DNA of 13,278 bases from an uncultured Opitutia bacterium. Lineage in GTDB: Bacteria > Verrucomicrobiota > Verrucomicrobiia > Opitutales > UBA953. The notes below the pieces were generated by a model. It saw only the letters and a program-made list of their open reading frames with translations. It did no database searches and was not told the origin of the DNA. This document shows, one piece after another, positions 6,682-13,189 of the stretch (position 1 is its first letter; each line of letters opens with the position of its first letter). The position numbers and the translations under genes are program-made. The stretch spans positions 1-13,278 of the forward strand of contig CALNBE010000297.1 in assembly GCA_937874455.1 (NCBI GenBank), given 5' to 3'.

Positions 6682-6727
6682 TGTAATCCCTAGTTGTAAA
6701 CGCCCCGGTTCGCACCCGGGGTTTTTT
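6682..6727 (+). ncRNA. Candidate antisense RNA over the helicase ribosome binding site
   Basis: On the strand opposite the helicase gene, a consensus -35 box TTGACA (6648-6653) lies 16 bp from TACTCT (6670-6675), a weak -10. An intrinsic terminator follows at 6703-6727. The predicted RNA of about 45 nt would start near 6682 and pair with the helicase leader, including its Shine-Dalgarno. A better -10 by sequence (TGTAAT, 6682-6687) lacks a good -35 and would give only about 34 nt. No + strand gene nearby explains the terminator. The layout resembles countertranscript control of plasmid initiators, but there is no proof that it is transcribed. Confidence 0.4.
6703..6727 (+). terminator. Intrinsic terminator on the + strand, between helicase and RHH genes
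   Basis: CCCCGG (6703-6708), a 7-nt loop TTCGCAC and CCGGGG (6716-6721) are followed directly by six T residues (6722-6727). The T-run lies on the + side only, so it would stop rightward transcripts, not the leftward operon. The T-run touches the stop codon of the RHH gene. Confidence 0.7.
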
Positions 6728-6896
6728 ATGCCGCTTGACTGGGGCGATGCACCCACTCTTGAAGCGCCTGACGCATGGCCTCGGAAGGGGTTTGCCCACG
6801 GGCCACCGCCGTCTCCTCCACCAACGCCTTAAAACTTTTGCTGACCCGGGCCTTCAACAACTCATCCCGTGCGGTCTTTTCGCGTTTCGTCTTCAC
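6726..6896 (-). CDS. 56-residue ribbon-helix-helix DNA-binding protein (GTG start)
   Basis: This short gene is easy to miss because it starts with GTG (6896-6894), with GGAG about 8 nt upstream. After a basic N-terminus (VKTKREKTARDE) it reads LLKARVSKSFKALVEETAVA, then RGQTPSEAMRQALQEWV. This is the usual ribbon-helix-helix pattern: a beta-strand (KARVS), helix A (about 20-33), a G-x-T/P-S turn, and helix B ending in ALQEWV. Such proteins bind DNA as dimers and often repress their own gene or control plasmid copy number, partition or mobilisation. A promoter with a strong inverted repeat lies directly in front, which fits self-repression. The helicase start is 46 nt downstream, so both are probably on one transcript. 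The family call is by pattern only. Confidence 0.75.
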   Translation of the reverse strand: MKTKREKTARDELLKARVSKSFKALVEETAVARGQTPSEAMRQALQEWVHRPSQAA

Positions 6897-6913
6897 TGCC
6901 TGCTCCGTTTCTT

Positions 6914-6971
6914 GATTTGTGGTCCTGTTGTGGCCACAAATCCATCTAAGCAGGCTTTACGGAACTGGCAA
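6914..6971 (-). promoter_or_regulatory. Promoter and inverted-repeat operator of the RHH-helicase operon
   Basis: Reading leftward, TTGCCA (6971-6966) and TAGATG (6948-6943) are 17 bp apart. Directly downstream lies a perfect 9-bp inverted repeat GATTTGTGG (6914-6922) / CCACAAATC (6934-6942). Inside it is a perfect 12-bp palindrome TTGTGGCCACAA (6928-6939). The half-site TTGTGG thus occurs three times in 24 bp. This suits cooperative binding by RHH dimers and would block transcription of the RHH and helicase genes. Confidence 0.6.
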
Positions 6972-7057
6972 GGGCTCGCGCCAACGGATGTTCGTTTCTG
7001 CTTTTGATGCCCCAGAAACACTTGAAAGTGTGAAATACCTCAAGCATCAGCCTGGGA

Positions 7058-7302
7058 GGTAACAAGTGCTTGTTACCCACTTGTTACCCTTCAAACCCTT
7101 ATGTTTACTGGGGGTAACAGGTGGTAACAAGGTAACAAGTGATTTAAGAGATCCACGCAAGAAAAATCCACTCACCGCTCACAACATCCATGCATACATC
7201 CATCGGGAGCTCGCGATCCACCCGTTACCCTGCTACCCCTTGTTACCTCCTTATGGGACAAGGCTTTCACGGGTAACAAGGGGGTAACAGGTGCTTGTTA
7301 CC
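7058..7302. repeat. Candidate replication origin: mirror-symmetric iteron array
   Basis: Twelve copies of a 9-mer, consensus GGTAACAAG, lie in two arms (7058-7139 and 7221-7302) flanking an 81-bp spacer. Left-arm copies start at 7058 (+), 7069 (-), 7080 (-), 7113 (+), 7123 (+) and 7131 (+). Right-arm copies end, reading inward from 7302, at 7302 (-), 7291 (+), 7280 (+), 7247 (-), 7237 (-) and 7229 (-). Offsets from the outer edge are 0, 11, 22, 55, 65 and 73 in both arms, with orientations exactly mirrored. Aligned as an inverted repeat, 60 of 82 positions agree. The outer copies form 9-bp inverted pairs. Iterons with an SF3 helicase nearby are the layout of P4-type and plasmid origins, so this is the probable binding site of the helicase or its partner. 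It also fills most of the gene-free stretch 6897-7393. Confidence 0.85.
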
Positions 7303-7344
7303 TGTTAGGAAAAACAAGAGCAAAAGCGGCTTGAAGCAAGAGCC

Positions 7345-7361
7345 GGCGGCTGCTCGCCGCC
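7345..7361 (-). terminator. Possible terminator after the methyltransferase-like gene
   Basis: The hairpin GGCGGC (7345-7350) / GCCGCC (7356-7361) has a 5-nt loop and lies 33 nt past the stop at 7394. No T-run follows directly; T-rich sequence comes about 20-35 nt later on the transcribed strand. It may work with Rho or simply separate this operon from the origin. Confidence 0.4.
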
Positions 7362-7393
7362 GAGTCTTGGAGAGGGAAAGGCAGGCCTCCGGC

Positions 7394-8119
7394 CTAGTCG
7401 TAGTTGTAGGAGTGCGACCAGAACCCGCATCGCCTAGGGTCGGCCAACTCGTCCCCTTCTGCCGGCCCTTCTTCTTCCGTCTGCTTTTTTCCTCGGATCA
7501 GCTCGTTTCCCACCGTCACTTTGACTTCCCTAAGCGGCAGGGAATGAAAGGTCTGGTTCATGTGAATCTGCAAAGCCGTCATGGCTGCGCACAAGGGATC
7601 AATGTCTCCCGCGCGAACCCGGATTTCATTGCTTGAAATGAGGTTGAGGCGACTCCGGATCGCGGCCAGGGCCAGTGAGCCGGCACCACAACAACAGTCA
7701 TAGACGTTACTCACGCTGGCACTGGGGTGCCGCCAGGTGAGGTTGGTGGCAAGGGCTTGAACCAGGTCCAAAAGATCGCCTGGCGTGAAAGGCTGCCCCA
7801 GCCCTTCCCCGCCCTTCCTGGCCAGCAGCTCGGCATGGACCTGTCCAAGAATGTCCTCAAACGGCCTGCTTGCAGCGACTGCGTCGAAGTAAGCGATGAT
7901 GGCCGCCCCCACCTCGGGCACTGCGACAGCTCTTTCTTGCAAGGGGATAAATGCAAGCACTTTGGGGTCGATGTGAGCCACCAACTTCGCGTGGTAAATC
8001 CCGAGTGACATCAGCGCGTGCTGAACAAACGTTTCGACGGCAACCCGCGGATTCCACGGCTTGCCACCGGTGGAAGGAATGGCGCGGATGGCCTTCACTA
8101 GGTTGGCGACCTCATTCAT
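7394..8119 (-). CDS. N-6 DNA methylase-like protein lacking the catalytic motif
   Basis: This 241-residue protein resembles the N-terminal half of the HsdM/N-6 DNA methylase fold. GEGLGQPFTPGDLLDLVQAL (about 105-124) matches the motif X region. DCCCGAGSLALAAI (about 141-154) is an S-adenosylmethionine-binding motif I, GDIDPLCAAMTALQIHM (about 171-187) matches motif II, and VGNELI (about 203-208) fits the strand before motif IV. The protein then ends in a charged tail, with no (N/D)PP(F/Y) motif. It should bind S-adenosylmethionine but probably cannot methylate DNA alone. I chose the ATG at 8119, which overlaps the Dam-family stop by 8 bp; an ATG at 8143 is also possible. Alternatives are a true truncation or a regulatory subunit of a neighbouring enzyme. 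Confidence 0.75.
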   Translation of the reverse strand: MNEVANLVKAIRAIPSTGGKPWNPRVAVETFVQHALMSLGIYHAKLVAHIDPKVLAFIPLQERAVAVPEVGAAIIAYFDAVAASRPFEDILGQVHAELLARKGGEGLGQPFTPGDLLDLVQALATNLTWRHPSASVSNVYDCCCGAGSLALAAIRSRLNLISSNEIRVRAGDIDPLCAAMTALQIHMNQTFHSLPLREVKVTVGNELIRGKKQTEEEGPAEGDELADPRRCGFWSHSYNYD

Positions 8120-8801
8120 CGTTGGCCGCCCCCATGTCAGCATCCAACACCCAACTCACACGCGCGAAATCCAGCTCCAAGTAACACCCGCGGATCTGCC
8201 CCTCCCTGACCGCCCGCTTCAAGCGACGGGCACCCTCCTCGCCGTAGGCAATCCACGCAGGGCCAGCAGGGGGCGCGTCACCTACGTCTCCGTTGGCCCG
8301 GTGGAACTTCAGGCGGCCCTCCTGGAAAACCACCGCGCTGATGTTGGGATGGTTGAGCACGAAGCGCTGAAACCACTTGGTTTCCGTCCTCGCAAACACC
8401 AGGGCGATGCCACCGCCCGGGTGGTTGGCCATCTTCTCCATCCAGGCCTCTTGCCCCCGGCCGAACGGCGGGTTCATGAAAACGAAGGCATCCGCCGGCC
8501 ATTCCGACGCCAGGCCGTCATCGCTGGGCTTGAGCATCCGAGCCGCGGTGGGCCACAGCATCCCGCTCTCGGGCGTTGCCGGATCCAGGTCGAAGGGCCC
8601 CAGGCCAGTGTAGCCTTCCTTCGGGCTGCCCCAAATGAGCTCCGGCGGGGTGAGCCAGGTGTCCGTGCTTTGTGCTGCGGGCAGGCGGTCGTAACCGACC
8701 ATGGCGGACGCGAGCTTGGTGGCGCGAGGGGCCGAGGTGTTCTTGCGCTGCTTCGGCAGGGACAGCGCGCTGGGGTCGAAGGGGTGAGCAACAGCGTTCA
8801 T
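8112..8801 (-). CDS. Phage-type DNA N-6-adenine methyltransferase (Dam family)
   Basis: This 229-residue enzyme is predicted to transfer methyl groups from S-adenosylmethionine to adenine N6 in DNA. DTWLTPPELIWG (about 47-58) is the typical opening of the phage Dam family. FDLDPATPE (about 70-78) is the cofactor-binding strand. The catalytic motif is NPPFGRGQEAW (110-120), followed by GGGIALVFARTETKWFQRFV and a C-terminal part with WIAYGEEG. The start at 8801 has GGAG about 9 nt upstream; an upstream ATG at 8849 is less likely. It overlaps the next gene by 8 bp, so the pair is probably co-expressed. In phages and mobile elements these enzymes modify the element's DNA against host restriction. 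The target site cannot be read from the sequence. Confidence 0.9.
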   Translation of the reverse strand: MNAVAHPFDPSALSLPKQRKNTSAPRATKLASAMVGYDRLPAAQSTDTWLTPPELIWGSPKEGYTGLGPFDLDPATPESGMLWPTAARMLKPSDDGLASEWPADAFVFMNPPFGRGQEAWMEKMANHPGGGIALVFARTETKWFQRFVLNHPNISAVVFQEGRLKFHRANGDVGDAPPAGPAWIAYGEEGARRLKRAVREGQIRGCYLELDFARVSWVLDADMGAANDE

Positions 8802-8923
8802 GGGAAATCTCCAGGGTTGAGGGGTTTTTGGGCAAAGCTCCGCCAGCACGGCTGGTCTGCCGCGTTTCGCGAAAAGGGTTGAGCGGGTTGGGCCTAGGCC
8901 CGGGTTACCGCTGCGCTGCTGGC

Positions 8924-9172
8924 TTAGCCGTTGGCGGCGTCGGCCACGTCCAGGAAGCTGTCCAGCGTTGCCAGCTGCAGGGTAAGCACCTGGCCGGGGT
9001 GGAGGCCGCGCATGTCGCGGTTGGGCACGATGACCGACGTGCTGGTGTCAGCGGCGAGCTGGGCCAGGGCCTGAGGCAAGGCGTCGGCCAGGGCGTCGAT
9101 GAGGACCTGCGGGGTCAGGGTGGAGAAGTGGGTCGAGAGCGAGGGGTTGAGCGAGAGGATGAGCGGTTGCAT
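8924..9172 (-). CDS. Hypothetical 82-residue protein
   Basis: I do not recognise this protein. The ATG at 9172 has GGAGA about 7 nt upstream, which decides against a longer frame starting at 9271. The sequence starts with MQPLILSLNPSLS and contains an amphipathic Ala/Leu-rich helix, PQVLIDALADALPQALAQLA (about 21-40). It then has a strand TSVIVPNRDMRGLHPGQVLTLQLA and ends DVADAANG. It is small, acidic and probably cytoplasmic. It is followed by a 122-nt gap, containing the 12-bp palindrome GGGCCTAGGCCC (8890-8901), before the Dam-family gene. No function can be given. Confidence 0.65.
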   Translation of the reverse strand: MQPLILSLNPSLSTHFSTLTPQVLIDALADALPQALAQLAADTSTSVIVPNRDMRGLHPGQVLTLQLATLDSFLDVADAANG

Positions 9173-9233
9173 GAATGTCTCCGTGCTGGTGTGGCTCCAT
9201 TTTCCAGTCACGATCCGAGCGCTACGATGCCCT

Positions 9234-9373
9234 AAGAGGGAGACCCCTCTTGGACCTGAACCCTCATTCATCCAGCCACGCTGGGGCGGCGGAGGAAGCC
9301 GCTGCCTCCCCGCTTTTATCTTTCCACGACCGAGCCGGCGGGCAGCCGGCGAGACAGGGGCATTGCGCCCCTG
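9234..9373. other. Intergenic segment with several perfect hairpins
   Basis: Three perfect inverted repeats lie in the 210-nt gap between the 323-residue gene and the 82-residue gene. They are AAGAGGG-N4-CCCTCTT (9234-9251), GCCGGC-N5-GCCGGC (9334-9350) and CAGGGGC-N5-GCCCCTG (9355-9373). The last begins 10 nt after the upstream stop and may slow or end transcription, but no T-run follows. A structured leader of the 82-residue gene is equally possible. Confidence 0.45.
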
Positions 9374-9382
9374 AAGGGCCGT

Positions 9383-10354
9383 CTAGAAGGGCGTTCCCTT
9401 TCTGCTCGGGGCAGGGGCGGGAAGCGAGACGTCCAGCAGCTCCGCCCTCGCTTCGTTGCGGGCCGTGAGTGCCATCTTGGCGTCCTTCAGTCGCTCTGCT
9501 TCGCGCGCTTTCAGCACCATGGCTGGCGCGGCCTGCGGGTCCTCTTCGGCATCGAATGCAGCCCGGGCTTCCGATGCGTCTTTGATGGCCTGGGATTCCT
9601 CCCACGCCATGTAGTCGGAAACGGCACCCAGCCAGTCCTTGTGGCCTTGGAGCAACGCGTCTTTCAGTGCGGGCTGTGCCCAAGGCATGCCGAACGCTTC
9701 GGCCAGTCCGCACTTCTCGACCTCGAGTTTGAAGTAGTTGTGTTGATCAACCTCAGCGATGCTCTTGCCTCGGAAGAACATCCGAAGGTGATCCTTCGCG
9801 CCCAAGGTTTGACCTGGTCTCACCGACGCCACCACCCGCTCGCCTCGCTCATCGACCCCAATCGTGAGCAGGAGGTCGCCATTGAGCTGCTCTCGAAACG
9901 TCGCCAAGCCTTCCGGCAACGTTCGCGTGGCCCCCAAGAGATGGCCTGGCTCCCTCGCGTCCCGCCATGGGCGCCCTGCCGGACGCGTTTTCTCGTCCTC
10001 GAGGGCGTCGAGAAGGTCCACCAACGATATGGCTGCGTGGGTGCGTGCCTGCCCCGGCTTGTCCACCACCACGCCCACCTTGCGAGCCCACGCGTTGAAG
10101 GCTTCGTAAGTCATGTTCAGCAGGCCCGCGGCCTCGGCTGCGGTCCATGTGTCCATCCACACCGCCTCCCGCTTGCCAGCCCCCAGTTCCTGGCGTTGCT
10201 TCTTCTCATCGGCCAGCTCTTTGTCCAGAGCGCGCAGCAACTTTCCCCAGGTTACCCCCCACCCGCCCGCGAACGTGTCATCCACGTGCCCGTAGCGGTC
10301 GGCATAGCGACGGATCAGCGCCGCTTCGGTCTTTGCTTTCGAATCAAACGACAT
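9383..10354 (-). CDS. Hypothetical 323-residue protein with a helix-turn-helix segment
   Basis: I do not recognise the family. Near residues 68-98 the sequence WMDTWTAAEAAGLLNMTYEAFNAWARKVGV reads like an HTH_17/MerR-type helix-turn-helix. It is followed by HAAISLVDLLDALED, where such domains usually have a Y/I-x-x-x-DL-x-A-W strand and helix. The middle (about 140-245) is mixed alpha/beta with GDLLLTIGVDERGERVVASV. The C-terminal third is a long charged, Ala-rich, coiled-coil-prone helix. It ends in a Pro-rich tail, RKGTPF, rather like the RTPFRF tail of the protein before it. I use the ATG at 10354; a TTG three codons earlier is possible, and neither has a clear Shine-Dalgarno. It lies 38 nt after the previous gene, probably in one operon with the integrase. 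Confidence 0.75.
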   Translation of the reverse strand: MSFDSKAKTEAALIRRYADRYGHVDDTFAGGWGVTWGKLLRALDKELADEKKQRQELGAGKREAVWMDTWTAAEAAGLLNMTYEAFNAWARKVGVVVDKPGQARTHAAISLVDLLDALEDEKTRPAGRPWRDAREPGHLLGATRTLPEGLATFREQLNGDLLLTIGVDERGERVVASVRPGQTLGAKDHLRMFFRGKSIAEVDQHNYFKLEVEKCGLAEAFGMPWAQPALKDALLQGHKDWLGAVSDYMAWEESQAIKDASEARAAFDAEEDPQAAPAMVLKAREAERLKDAKMALTARNEARAELLDVSLPAPAPSRKGTPF

Positions 10355-10392
10355 ACGGGGCAACCACTAGGATCGGTGGGGACTGTAGATGC

Positions 10393-11151
10393 TTAGAAGC
10401 GGAACGGCGTGCGAGTGATTGGGTCCGCCGCGGGCAGACGGTCGTCCAAGCCTTGAGCACGGGCTTGGTTGCGGACCTCCCTCCACGCCGCCTGGAACGC
10501 GGATTGTGCCGCCTCCATCGCGTCATCGAATGGCTCGCGCGCCGCAACGCTGGTCCAAGGCTCCAGCAGCGCCTCGGCCAGGGGGGCCTCCCAGATTTCG
10601 CCCTCTGCCAAGGCGAGATCCAAGGTGTCCTCGTCCACGGTGAGCACGTGCCCGGCAATCAGCCCTCCCACCACCGCCCATGGGTGGGGAATGGCCCAAC
10701 CTTCATGGGACGTGATCAACGCAGCAAAGCGCCCGGCGTTCTTGCGCAGCTTTTCCAATGCCACCTTGGCCTCGTGGATCTGCCGCTCCAGCTCCAGCTC
10801 TCGCTGCTGTTGGCTCAAGCGCTCGAGCTCAGTGCTCAGCCGACGCTCTTTCGCTGACCTGCCCTGACGCCCATCCTTCCAAGCCACCAGTTCGTCGTAG
10901 TCGTATTTCACACGCTGGTTGGGGCCATTGACGGCGCTGCCGGTGGCCTTCTGAAAGCGGGGCCCGGTGGGCGGGGTGCGTCGGCGCCAATCGCCCAGCG
11001 TGTCGGCGTGGATGCCCAAGAACCACGCGGCGGCCTTGGCGGACACCAACCCGCCTCCAGTGCTCTTCGCCCGGGCCAGCTCTGCGCTCCAGGCGGCCTC
11101 GGCCTTGGAGCGATACGCTTCTTCCGTGCGGACGGGTTCAATCCTGTTCAT
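10393..11151 (-). CDS. Helix-turn-helix protein with coiled coil, overlapping the integrase gene
   Basis: This 252-residue protein starts at 11151, 14 bp before the end of the integrase frame, with GGAAAG about 10 nt upstream. Residues 33-93 form a winged helix-turn-helix of the excisionase/MerR-like type: LVSAKAAAWFLGIHADTLGDW, a wing-like basic stretch with GPNQRVKYDYDELVAWKDG. Residues about 99-135 are a coiled coil (STELERLSQQQRELELERQ). The rest is acidic and helical and unrecognised. The pattern resembles terminase small subunit or Nu1-like DNA-binding proteins as well as excisionases, but it is far longer than a typical excisionase. Overlap with the integrase suggests coupled production and a role in recombination control or DNA recognition, which is inference. 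Confidence 0.75.
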   Translation of the reverse strand: MNRIEPVRTEEAYRSKAEAAWSAELARAKSTGGGLVSAKAAAWFLGIHADTLGDWRRRTPPTGPRFQKATGSAVNGPNQRVKYDYDELVAWKDGRQGRSAKERRLSTELERLSQQQRELELERQIHEAKVALEKLRKNAGRFAALITSHEGWAIPHPWAVVGGLIAGHVLTVDEDTLDLALAEGEIWEAPLAEALLEPWTSVAAREPFDDAMEAAQSAFQAAWREVRNQARAQGLDDRLPAADPITRTPFRF

Positions 11152-13003
11152 CGAGTGCGACTTTCCGGTTACGTGCCGCGAAGATCGTAGCGGGCGGATC
11201 GTTGACCTCATCCAGCCGTGGTTTGTCTGTGCCTTTCCAGCGGTTCCAGACCCGGGGACTGCTCGCCATCATGTGCTCTTCCACCACGGCAAACGCTTGA
11301 CGCAGGACCGACCACTCCTGCTCGGTGTAGATCGCGTCAGTGGCCGCGGAATCCTTGTCCTTGATCCGGTGGTGAAGCATCTGCGACACGACCCGGGCCT
11401 TGGTGCCGTGAATCCGTTCGGCATAGCGCCCCAAGGTGCGACGCAAGTCGTGGGGGGTCAGGCCGATGTCCACCTCCTCGCGCAAATCGATCAGCCCAGC
11501 GTCGCGACGCACGTTGGCGATGATGGATTTGCTGTCGGAGTAATGACCCGTTTTGCTGCGCCGGGACCTTGCCGGAAAGACGAACCGGGTTCGATCCAAC
11601 GCGTGCTCAGCATCGGCCACTGCCGCCTCCAAGGCATCGATCAGCCCCCGTTGCCCACCCCGTTTGCTCGCGGCGCTCAGCGCGGCCGCGCGCTCGTTGA
11701 AGCGGCGCTGCAGGACGCGCTCGGCGAAGTAGGTGACGGGCAAGAACCGCTGCTCCTTGTTCTTGGTCTCGAAAAGGTAGACCTGGCTGCCCGCCCGCTT
11801 GGTAGTCGGGTTGATGTCCTCTGGCCCCGCCAGCCAGACCCAGGACACCATTTCCTGCGACAACTCTCCGGGCGTGCAGCGGTCATACCAGCGCAACGGA
11901 GCAGCCTCGCTGCGCCGTGTTCCCCAAAGCAAGGTCAGCAGCAGGTAGTCCGCCCCGGCCGCATTGCGCCCGCCTTGTTCGTCCCGCCGTGCTGCAATGG
12001 CTTTGAGGACCTTGGGCAGCGTTTTGTCGTCCAGGGGATTGCGAACCTCGGCCCGGCTGTAATGGTTTCGCAGCTCGTGCGCTTCACGGAGCATTTCCCG
12101 GGTATGGATGACCACCAGCGGGTTGTAGAACTGGCGCTGGCGACGGCCAAACCGATGATCGCGGGCTCTTTCCTCGTCGATGAGGAAATCCACCGCTCGC
12201 CTGGCGTCCGAAAACGTGTGTTCCGTTGAACTCAACCCTGCAGCTCGCACCCGCTGGATGTATTTGCCGGTGATGCCCAACGCTTCCAGCTGGGAAACGG
12301 TGAGCTTGGCCCAATCCGCCACCTCCGCCAGCTTTTTGCTCATGTCCCGGGGGATGCGATTGGACAGTTGCATGGAACTGATCCGGCAAGCATCAAAGGC
12401 CTGCTGGATGACCTCCAAATGGAGCTCGTTCAAGGTTTTGTCCGCCAACCCAACCGTGGGGCGCGAAAGGCGGGCCAAACTGTCCCGCACCGCGTCCACG
12501 CTGGCCGGCTTGATCTTCTTGTTCTTTGCGCGGGCGTCCAGGTGGGCGATGTAACGCTCCAATGCCTCGCGCAAGGTCAGATCCCCGAACTCCTTTTCCG
12601 ACTCCCTCTCCAGCGTTTCCAGCAACTGCTGGCGTTTGACGTGGACGGGGTTTTTCCCGGTTTCCTTCAGCAGCGCCAGGTGCTCCCTGCACGCCTCCCT
12701 GGCCTCCTCCAGCCCCATGTCGCTCACGTTGCCTAAGGTGAAGCGGATCGGCGTGCCCGTGGGTCCTCGCTTCTGGCCCACGTAGGTGGTCATCGTGGAG
12801 CCGACCCGGAAGCCAAACCCCGTGGGAGCCCCCGGCCCACCATCCAGCACCACGTAAGCCTTGCCTTCCGGGCGCGGGACCAAGCGAACCTTTCCTTGCG
12901 CATCCAAGGCCGGGCCTTTATGGACCGACAGCGCCAGCACCTGGGCGTAGGTCAAACTAAACTTGAGTGAACCCGCCCTATTGCTCGACGCTGGACTGTT
13001 CAA
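11138..13003 (-). CDS. int: Large tyrosine recombinase (integrase)
   Basis: This 621-residue site-specific recombinase is longer than the usual 330-450 residues. The catalytic residues appear in order: Arg363 in GTRRSEA, a beta-hairpin lysine near 414 (FETKNKEQRFLPVT), His518 and Arg521 in HDLRRTLG, His545 in MLHHRIKD, and the nucleophile Tyr559 in AIYTEQEW. The extra length is an N-terminal DNA-binding region (about 30-120, with VGSTMTTYVGQKRGP and TLGNVSDMGLEEAREACREHLALLKETGKNP, the pattern of arm-binding domains), a core-binding region (about 140-320) with an apparent insertion, and a 50-residue C-terminal tail. The start is a TTG at 13003, with GGAGG 8 nt upstream; no ATG or GTG start is in frame before the upstream stop. 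Lying next to the host gene and the short repeats, it should catalyse integration and excision of the element. Confidence 0.93.
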   Translation of the reverse strand: MNSPASSNRAGSLKFSLTYAQVLALSVHKGPALDAQGKVRLVPRPEGKAYVVLDGGPGAPTGFGFRVGSTMTTYVGQKRGPTGTPIRFTLGNVSDMGLEEAREACREHLALLKETGKNPVHVKRQQLLETLERESEKEFGDLTLREALERYIAHLDARAKNKKIKPASVDAVRDSLARLSRPTVGLADKTLNELHLEVIQQAFDACRISSMQLSNRIPRDMSKKLAEVADWAKLTVSQLEALGITGKYIQRVRAAGLSSTEHTFSDARRAVDFLIDEERARDHRFGRRQRQFYNPLVVIHTREMLREAHELRNHYSRAEVRNPLDDKTLPKVLKAIAARRDEQGGRNAAGADYLLLTLLWGTRRSEAAPLRWYDRCTPGELSQEMVSWVWLAGPEDINPTTKRAGSQVYLFETKNKEQRFLPVTYFAERVLQRRFNERAAALSAASKRGGQRGLIDALEAAVADAEHALDRTRFVFPARSRRSKTGHYSDSKSIIANVRRDAGLIDLREEVDIGLTPHDLRRTLGRYAERIHGTKARVVSQMLHHRIKDKDSAATDAIYTEQEWSVLRQAFAVVEEHMMASSPRVWNRWKGTDKPRLDEVNDPPATIFAARNRKVALDEQD

Positions 13004-13027
13004 CGCATGCCCCTCCGGATGCCAGTG

Positions 13028-13167
13028 TTGCTACAGTAGCGCACGCCCGCGGCCATTGCTACACGGCGTTGCTACACCCCATCCCACCCCATCCCGCGCC
13101 CGTCGCTACATCGTCACTACAGAAAATACCGTCACTCGCCCTCATTCGCCTCGAATCACCGTCACTC
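13028..13167. repeat. Direct repeats beside the integrase, probable arm-type sites
   Basis: TTGCTACA occurs at 13028, 13056 and 13069, with variants TCGCTACA at 13103 and TCACTACA at 13114, all in one orientation. A second motif, CCGTCACTC, occurs at 13129 and 13159. The region also contains GCTAC-A-GTAGC (13030-13040). Short direct repeats between an integrase and the element end are typical of arm-type recombinase sites. The integrase promoter must also lie here, though I cannot choose one convincingly. Confidence 0.5.
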
Positions 13168-13189
13168 CATTCAAAGCCCTTCAACTCAA

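Noticed and set aside
6703..6721. tRNA T-arm-like hairpin (5-bp stem with a TTCGCAC loop)
   Set aside because: The loop lacks the invariant A at the usual position, no other tRNA arms are present, and the T-run marks it as a terminator.
6680..6799. Longer N-terminus of the helicase frame, starting near 6799
   Set aside because: It overlaps the RHH gene out of frame and crosses the hairpin; the ATG at 6679 has a fitting ribosome binding site.
7058..7302. CRISPR array
   Set aside because: The repeats are only 9 bp, occur in both orientations, and have no regular unique spacers; they fit iterons.
9173..9271. Upstream extension of the 82-residue protein to an ATG at 9271
   Set aside because: The ATG at 9172 has a good Shine-Dalgarno, and the extension has no convincing one and reads past the hairpin.
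13028..13121. Plasmid-type iterons beside the integrase
   Set aside because: The spacing is irregular (28, 13, 34, 11), and the position between integrase and host gene fits recombinase arm sites better.
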